Source: Amyloporia xantha
Lineage: Eukaryota; Basidiomycota; Agaricomycetes; Polyporales; Adustoporiaceae
DNA length: 64,000 nucleotides
Direction: 5' to 3'
NCBI GenBank assembly: GCA_036971615.1
Contig: JAYKKR010000039.1
Coordinates: 1 to 64,000, forward strand
Under the pieces are notes generated by a model. It searched no databases. It worked only from the letters and a program-made list of their open reading frames with translations, and was not told the DNA's origin. Every line of letters starts with the position of its first letter. Position 1 is the first letter of the stretch. This document shows, piece after piece, positions 57,933-64,000 of the stretch. The position numbers and the translations under genes were made by a program.

Positions 57933-58961
57933 CTAATCCTTGATTTCCAGCATAATCTGCAACGGAGTATCTATCAACATGCATTCATACGCAAAGGAGA
58001 CGGGACAGATACCTCAGAAGTAACTCTCTGGATCTCGAGAGCAAACAATAGCGTAAAAAGTCTCATGTGATTCTGCGCGTACATTCTGCAGTTTCGCCAC
58101 TCCGTCGCATTCGTCCATAGAGTCGGTTTCCAACACGGATTTTGCGCTTGGAATCGTCTTCAAGAGCTCTCCAGTGCGGATCATGTATTTCTTGAACCAA
58201 TATCGAGGTGCGCACAGGACATCTCCCTTTAAATACCGTTTCACTCTTGGGTAGTCCGGGTCTGCTGTGCAGGTGATACACTCGAAGAATGTCCAATTGC
58301 AGCTCGGATCTATCCATCGACGATTTTTGGTGAGAGTCCACGCAGCTTCGCCACACCGCCTGTGATATTCCATGATCCGAATAAGGGCCCCTCCGTTTAT
58401 CTCATCTACATCCGATAGTGGGATGCTGTCTGTGGTATGATGGAGGAATTGCCTTGCTGCATCCATTGCCTCCCTGTCCATCCCATATTGAAGCGCGATT
58501 GCGTGTGCCCTCATCGGAGAGTCTTTGGCGAGCTCGCGCAGGCGCTTTTTGAGGATTTCCAGAGGTTCGTCCATCTTGTACTCCCTGGCGGCGGCTATGA
58601 GCGGGCGTAACTCGCCCACATCCTCTATGACAGGGTTGCGGACAGGATAACAGATGCGCAACAACTTGCCGAGAATTTGACTGTCTTCTGACAAGCACAC
58701 GACAGGCAACCCGTCCACGCACTCGGTAGGGTTATCGTGTCTTGGTCGGCTGAATAGATTCTCGAAAACTGGCGGTGCCTCTGCCAAGATGCTCTTGCGG
58801 CAGCGGAAGTCCACCAGGTCACAGGATCGTAGAACAACGTCCGCAGCGGATTTGTTGAAAGGCGGAGGGGCCTGCGTGTCTTCGATCACCTCATACGGTG
58901 GAGGGGCTTCCATGATTGGGTCTGTCTGACTCGATCTTTGACCAGTCTGCTGCTCGTTCAT
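57933..58961 (-). CDS. Single BTB/POZ protein, frameshifted near the C-terminus
   Basis: One BTB module (SCDLVDFRCRKSILAEAPPV, about residues 33-220) plus the C-terminal module: CITC near 229, RYWFKKYM and LLKTIPSAKSV. After CDGVAK the annotated frame continues with an unrelated tail and stops at 58014. The frame displaced by one base reads NCRMYAQNHMRLF and LEIQRVTSE, clearly the family C-terminus. A single extra A in the AAA run at about 58092-58095 explains this. The expected terminal splice is still there in the family frame: donor after GAG (58011-58012), acceptor 57957-57958, last exon IMLEIKD, stop at 57933-57935. The lesion is therefore recent or a sequencing error. As it stands the protein would be 315 residues, lacking the second cysteine region. 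The start is the ATG at 58961. Confidence 0.8.
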
Positions 58962-59344
58962 CAGTACTTGACATCAAATTGAACGCTGCAGTCAGTTGGA
59001 TGTGTTGCTCGATTTCCTCTGAAACTCACTCATGGAGGTACTTCATGCAAGTTCAAGTTGAGAAGGATTGGGCGGCCGTCGATGTTTCCCAAGACTATCT
59101 ACCTGATCCTAGGTTTGATGCCTTCAGTTCTTGCCAAGTTTGAATATCGCCCTATTGTTCTCAAGATAGCTTCGCGTGAGCAGCACGTGTACGTATAACT
59201 GAATCACAGCACGACAGGCTAATCATCATACGTCCGCAGTGAATAGGTAAGTACATTCCAAAACCATAGCAGGCAATACACTTGATGATTTCATCCATCC
59301 AAGGAAGTCACTACGGATGCGCAAATGGCGTGTGCGATGTGTTT
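58962..59344. other. Intergenic between tandem BTB genes
   Basis: 0.38 kb. A plus-strand open frame at 59282-59566 is largely antisense to the BTB gene that follows. Nothing else recognised. Confidence 0.45.
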
Positions 59345-60990
59345 TCACTTCCACTCGAGCTCAACCTGCACACGGCAATCAGCTACATGGTATCCGTTCA
59401 GGATCCTCTTCGACTCACCGAACTCACTGCCCTTTTGATTTCCGTAGAGAACTGGTCAGTGAACCGCCGCATATGCGAGAACATCGTAGCACGACATTTG
59501 GCGCATGCTGCAGCCTTGATTAACAAGGGCTCCGACAGTGCAGGATCTGTCACTGTCTCTGGATAAGGCTTCTGCTTCAATGCGTCGCATGCGCTTTGTA
59601 TGTACGCGTCCCACCATGGCCGTGAAGTCTGTCGACCAGCGTCCCCATTGCGCTCCCGGACGTTTCTTACACCACCACCCCCGCCGTTCGTGCCTCCTCG
59701 ATCGCATGTTTCGCATGTAAACCACACCCATGAATTGTCTGATAGCATCCCATTAGTAATATGGCTGGCTGCTTCGGCGCATGCCCGTCGGAACTTGAGG
59801 AGTCTAAAATAAGCACCGGCCGGGATTTCCTCCAGCTCCGACGAGTATGCAGGCGTCGTTCGATGAAGGAAACAGCGGGCAGCGGTGTCTGCCTCGCGCT
59901 TCATTTTGTAGCGCGATGCCACTGCAAATACTCCCACAGGATCTTTATCCGCGAACTGCAGCAGAGCGCGCATGACAATCTTGGTGGCTTCCTGCATCTG
60001 GTACTTCAAAGACGCCTCTAGAAGAAGCCGTATAACGTGAAGATCGTCCAGGACAGGATCGTCCATTGGATAGCAGAGGCTTAGCAGCCTGCCCACTGTC
60101 CAGCAGCTCTCTTTCACGGTAACGACGGGAAGGGGCTCTGTGTTCAGCTTGTCGTCCGTCGTTTTGGATTGTATATGATCCGATAGGGAGGCGAACATGT
60201 CCTTGAAGACGGGCGATGCGAAAGCCAGGATAACTTTATGTGCGTATAAATGTACACCTTCCTCGGACCGGATAATCACGTCGGCGTCCGATATCTTCGT
60301 CTTGGTAAACATATTCAGAGGCTGTGATGGCGACAGGATATCTCTAACTGCGGATCGTAACATTGGGGGTGTCCTCCTACCCTCCACGGGGGATCTATTC
60401 TGCACGAATGGCCTCATGGTGAGGGGGTATCGTTCCGGATCCTTGTGGTATTTCAGGAGTCGAAAGTACGGGCCCGCAGGTATCTCTTCTAGCTCTTCGA
60501 AGTAGATATCTTCAATTGGATGAGGAAGTGTAGTTTGCGCTGCCACCCTCGCCTCATCGTCTAACTCAAAGCGACAGGCAATCGCCCACACGCTCAGCCC
60601 GTCTGTTTTCGCAGAGTCCAATAGCCTCTTCTTCATCAACTTGACTGCCTCCTCCATAACATACTTTATCGCTGCCTCTAGGACCGCGCGCACCTCATCC
60701 AAACATTGGATGACGGGGTCATCGACGGGATAGCAAAGAAGCAGGAGATACTCCAGCGTCTTGCTATCCTCCATGACAGGGATGATGGGGGCTTCATTGC
60801 TGTGCATCGAAGTAGACGGCTGCGGAAGACTGAACATGTCGTCGAAAAACACAGAAGCCTCACACAAGATGCTCCGTCGTACACGGAAGTCCACTAAGTC
60901 GAAAGATCGGAGGACAACGTCTGCATTCTGTTTATTGAATGGATGTGCGGCTTCTCGGACATATGGTGTGGGCGGAGAGGTAGTGGTCAT
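59345..60990 (-). CDS. Double BTB/POZ protein with C-terminal Cys-pair module
   Basis: BTB module 1 covers about residues 16-215 (SFDLVDFRVRRSILCEASVF) and module 2 about 227-420 (SEEGVHLYAHKVILAFASPV). The C-terminal module has CETC near 425, a Gly-rich insert, RPWWDAY, LKQKPYPETV, CAKC near 493 and FSTEIKRAVSS. The start is the ATG at 60990; the frame opens 25 codons earlier at a GTG, CTG or TTG-type codon only. The first exon ends at 59419 with a GTGAGT donor; an acceptor at 59366-59367 gives the last exon VELEWK and a stop at 59345-59347, total 530 residues. This last exon parallels VELDIEDV of the 11.5 kb gene. Its first module resembles the two single-BTB genes upstream of it. Confidence 0.87.
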
Positions 60991-61531
60991 CGTGTGAGTG
61001 GTATTACAGGTGCTGTGGCTGCAGATAGTGCGCACTTCGGTTCCCAGCAGATATATAAGCAGCACCTGAAGAGCTCATCGCTTCGAAACCTAAATATCAA
61101 GGCGCTTCAGTAGTAACCTCGTGTCGAACTTAATCAGTATGCCTTGTTATATCAGGCCTGGACACTTGCTTAATAGGGTATGGCCTGGAAACGCGTTGTT
61201 GATGCTCGGAGGGCGTCGACAAGGTGCAAAATAGTTCTAACCACGGACAGCCGAACATTCAAGAGGCACGATTCTGGCACGATTCAACTTGGTCCTTCAA
61301 TGTTCAGGAAAGCAAAAGTACATACATATCGACATGATGTCACTCGTAACAGTCGTGAGAATGCAGGAAGCTGAGTGGAGAATACCGCGACAAAGGAACC
61401 AGATCCACAACCGTAGTGTAAGGCAATGCTGCGGCACTGCACATAAGGTCATACATGGAAATCTGTCGAATAGAGAGCCTTAATACCCACAACAAGAAAG
61501 GAGATCTGAAACGGTATGAAGGTCGACAAGC
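60991..61531. other. Intergenic
   Basis: 0.54 kb between the BTB promoter and the 3' end of the RING gene. Short plus-strand frames (61180-61374, 61289-61483) have no domain. No repeat seen. Confidence 0.45.
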
Positions 61532-62503
61532 CTATTGGCCTGTCAGACATTCTTTGATGGCGAGTTTTGCAAACTCTGGAGAAGGCGACATATCCGATGA
61601 ATTTGACCGCATTCGCTTGAGAGGAGGTTCCTCTGGTTCCTCTCGCTTCCGCTTCTGCAGAGGTTGACATTCCGGACAGTCAGAGCAGTAGCTATCGTCG
61701 CTCGGGCTCGGCGATGGCAAACGGAAGGGACCAGGTGATGCGCTGTGTGATGGGTACCCAGTCACAGGAAGCGGCGTCTCGCACAATTTATCGCAAAATG
61801 TCGGCGATTGTGAGTGAGACTGAGGAGGGAACGTAGACAAGGTCCTTGACCTCGATTATTAGCGCAGTGAGCATAACCGTCAGAAAGTGCACTCACTGTG
61901 TCTGCTCAAAACTCTGCTTTAGTGCAAGGTACTTCTTTTGCAGCTCCTGTTTCTCGGCCTTTACTCTCAGCGCCTCGTCTCGGGCTATTCTGGTGAGGCC
62001 GACAAGGCCCAATGTAGCTGCTGCGTGTACCGCTGCACGCTTTCGCCACATGGTGCAACACGTCCGCAATGACGCGACTTCCGCACGAAGCCGGTCGCAT
62101 TCGCTGACGATAGAAGACGGTGGAGTGGGGCTGGGAAGGCTGTACTCCAAATGGAGCTTGCGAACAGCGGGAGTGACGTGTTGCTGAAGATGATGGGGGA
62201 CCAGGGTAGGATCCACTTGGGCTGCAGGACAGAATTCTCAATCGTTAGAGGTGTCTGATCTGTTCCAATCTGTCATGAACGTACAAATTGTGTAAGGTTG
62301 TCTGCATGTCGGACAAAAGTGTCGATGAGTGTAAGGCGTGATCTTTCGTACTACTTGAACGATGCACGGGTGGCAAAAGACATGGCCTAAAGAGCAAATA
62401 GTAAGTGTGCTGTAGGGGTTACATTGTCGAACGGCTGATATTTACCGCAAGGAAGTGCTGCCGGGTCTTTAAGAACATCAAGACAGATAACACAAGTTGG
62501 CAT
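61532..62503 (-). CDS. RING-finger/coiled-coil protein
   Basis: Probable E3 ubiquitin-ligase-type protein. Four exons (62503-62446, 62386-62285, 62221-61897, 61844-61532) join in phase to 265 residues. The N-terminal C3HC4 RING is complete: CVICLDVLKDPAALPCGHVFC, HPC and CPTCRQPY. A short helical/coiled segment (about residues 95-165, ending EKQELQKKYLALKQSFEQ) contains a weakly hydrophobic stretch (HAAATLGLVGL). The C-terminus is Ser/Pro-rich with a KRKREEPEEPPLKRMR cluster that looks like a bipartite nuclear signal. Intron 1 splits the Gly codon of PCG-H in phase 1, as in the RING genes at 52.2 and 63.25 kb. It is divergent from the latter. Confidence 0.87.
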
Positions 62504-63249
62504 ATCTCAACCTGACGAGAGGGAGAGGGAGAGAGGACGGATATGTGAAACGATATAGAGATCGGAAATCCTTCTCACATCGAATTTTATATGAACAAAG
62601 GCATGCGGAAGCAGCAGGATGAGACGCCTCCGAAGTTTACCGCGCATGGATCGTGTCATGTTCTCCAAGACGGACAATGATGGCAACTGGGTGCGATGGG
62701 CAATTCGAGAACCTCTGCGTGAGTACACAATGGACCTGCCAAGGGGCAATAACATATTGCGAGTCAGAACGGAGCATGTTGGAGCAAGTCAGGAATACGG
62801 CATACGAGGAAGTATATATTGCCTGACATTTATGACTTCCGGTGTCAGCTTCACATAGCGCTCTCTGGCGGCAATGTGTGCGAAGACACGACCGCGAGTA
62901 AAGTTATCGTGCATCGAGGAATTGCCTTGCGGAGGAAGTCCACATCATTGTCGGATCATAGCATCCATTTCCACTGAAACTGTTATAGCTACAGGACGAG
63001 ATTCTGTCCATTCGGCGAGAGCGATGTAGAACGAAGCGAAGGCTTGCTCCAGAGGGCATCCAGTCGAGGCCAGACGCGTGATTGTCACGCTCACGTGAGC
63101 GGCTAGGTATGTGACTAAATCGCGTCGCGCGTCGGAATTTCGACGCGAATTCCAACTTGAACCGCGATCGCTACCTCGACGCGCCCACACTATTCACAAG
63201 GACCACAGCATCTGTTAGGCTGCTGTATGAGGCGACGGAACTGGCTGTA
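62504..63249. promoter_or_regulatory. Shared divergent promoter of two RING genes
   Basis: 0.75 kb between two divergent RING/coiled-coil starts. Toward the right-hand gene it carries, in order, ACGCGT (63074-63079, MluI box-like), the perfect 12-bp palindrome GCTCACGTGAGC (63089-63100), and a CGCGTCG-gaattt-CGACGCG inverted repeat (63128-63147). These lie 100-180 bases from the 63250 start. ACGCG boxes are bound by MBF in yeasts and CACGTG by bHLH factors; both assignments are inference. Small open frames here have no domain. Confidence 0.5.
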
Positions 63250-64000
63250 ATGTCTGACATCTCGTGCGGGATCTGCTTGGATGATCTAAAGACTCCCGTT
63301 TCAACACCATGTGGTACGTGGAAGAGACTTAAGACAGATTGTAACCGCGTCACTAACCTCATAATACTTGTAGGTCATATTCACTGCGAAAAATGCCTGA
63401 TCGCCCACATGGAGGCCAATTCGGACGCGATGTCCGGATCTTGTCCCTCTTGTCGTGCCGTATTTCCCATCGGTACGTTCGTCAACCGCATCGCAAGCTA
63501 GTTGCTGATATCTATAGCAGCAACCCCTGACCTCCGGTTCGTACCTATGAAGTACCATAAATTCATACTGCCCAGTGTTCGACGCATATTTCTCGACTCC
63601 TCTGGCGAATCATCCAAGCAATTGAAGGCGACGGTGACACGTCTCGAAGCACGGGTGGATGCCTTGCAAATGGACAAGAAATTGCTCATGGAGCGATGCG
63701 AGTCGGCCATGGCTGCATCACACACTCACGCCGAGGGGGAGCGAGATGTGCGTCTCGAGAAAGAGAGCTTGATGAAGGAGATGCATGAACTGAAGAAGAA
63801 GTACGAGAACTTGAAGGGGAGATACAAGGAGTTGAAAACCTCGTACGTTCTGCTGCTACTTGCATCGACCTGTGTTAATGACCGGAATCATAGACGAGAA
63901 GAAAGCGGTCCGAACCAAGCTACGAAGCGTGACAGCACTCAAGCCGCACTTGACAGCTCATCGACATCATCTTCTACATTTGGGCCTGCTTACTCTCTGT
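63250..64000 (+). CDS. RING-finger/coiled-coil protein (cut by window end)
   Basis: Probable E3 ubiquitin-ligase-type protein. Exons 63250-63313, 63374-63472, 63521-63842 and 63894 to beyond the window join in phase. The RING is a complete C3HC4: CGICLDDLKTPVSTPCGHIHC, EKC and CPSCRAVFP. A coiled coil follows (LKATVTRLEARVDALQMD, then KEMHELKKKYENLKGRYKEL), and the visible end is Ser-rich. No stop is reached by 64000. Intron 1 splits the Gly of PCG-H exactly as in its two paralogs in the window. The exon 3 acceptor is the CAG at 63518-63520, chosen to keep TPDLRFVPMKYHKF in frame. Confidence 0.85.

Noticed and set aside
1..64000. tRNA, rRNA or intact transposon (reverse transcriptase, transposase, long terminal repeats)
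   Set aside because: None recognised when reading both strands by eye; a covariance-model and repeat-library search would be decisive.

Overview
This window looks like nuclear DNA of a filamentous basidiomycete, most likely a mushroom-forming or wood-decay Agaricomycete. Genes are split by many 50-70 bp GT-AG introns, coding density is high, and both strands are used. The gene content fits that group: a multi-exon P450, HMG-CoA synthase, a Vps9 Rab GEF, a PACT-domain pericentrin, a Reg1-type PP1 subunit, and lineage-expanded BTB and F-box families. I see no rRNA, tRNA, CRISPR array, plasmid element or intact transposon. The clade is inferred from gene style; I cannot name a species.

Layout. 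0-2.2 kb: no supportable gene, but two strong small palindromes. 2.2-4.6 kb (-): cytochrome P450 with 13 exons, three of them 20 nt or less. 6.2-7.9 kb (+) and 11.5-13.2 kb (+): two related double-BTB genes either side of a frameshifted F-box gene (9.1-10.6 kb, -). 13.8-15.6 kb (-): HMG-CoA synthase. 17.0-18.8 kb (-): double-BTB gene, divergent from a Vps9/CUE Rab5 exchange factor (19.5-22.5 kb, +). 23.1-31.9 kb: three double-BTB genes (-) with an FAD monooxygenase (+) between the second and third. 32.3-37.9 kb (+): pericentrin/Pcp1-like spindle-pole protein. 38.1-39.3 kb (-): cardiolipin synthase. 39.3-42.6 kb: long gene-free GC-rich leader. 42.6-46.0 kb (+): Reg1-like PP1 regulator. 46.7-48.4 kb (+): double-BTB gene. 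48.8-49.8 kb (-): single-BTB gene. 50.3-51.6 kb (-): nitronate monooxygenase. 52.2-53.7 kb (+): RING/coiled-coil gene. 54.0-55.7 kb (-): She3-like coiled-coil gene. 56.4-61.0 kb (-): two single-BTB genes and one double-BTB gene. 61.5-62.5 kb (-) and 63.25 kb to the end (+): two divergent RING/coiled-coil genes.

The outstanding feature is the BTB family: eleven paralogs in 64 kb, interleaved with conserved housekeeping genes. Eight carry two BTB-plus-helical modules and three carry one. All eleven end in a shared C-terminal module (Cys pair, Trp, a Leu-x-x-x-Pro turn, Cys pair, helix) that I do not recognise as a named domain. In nine of them a phase-0 intron follows this module and leaves a last exon of only 5-24 codons, and the last-exon sequences sort the genes into three classes. 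Together with the F-box gene and three RING genes, this suggests a rapidly evolving set of candidate ubiquitin-ligase components; the function is inference.

Several genes carry small lesions or unusual splicing: a frameshift in the F-box gene, a one-base frameshift near the end of the 58 kb BTB gene, a BTB gene without an in-frame ATG, a GC-AG intron in the FAD monooxygenase, and an awkward last exon in the P450.
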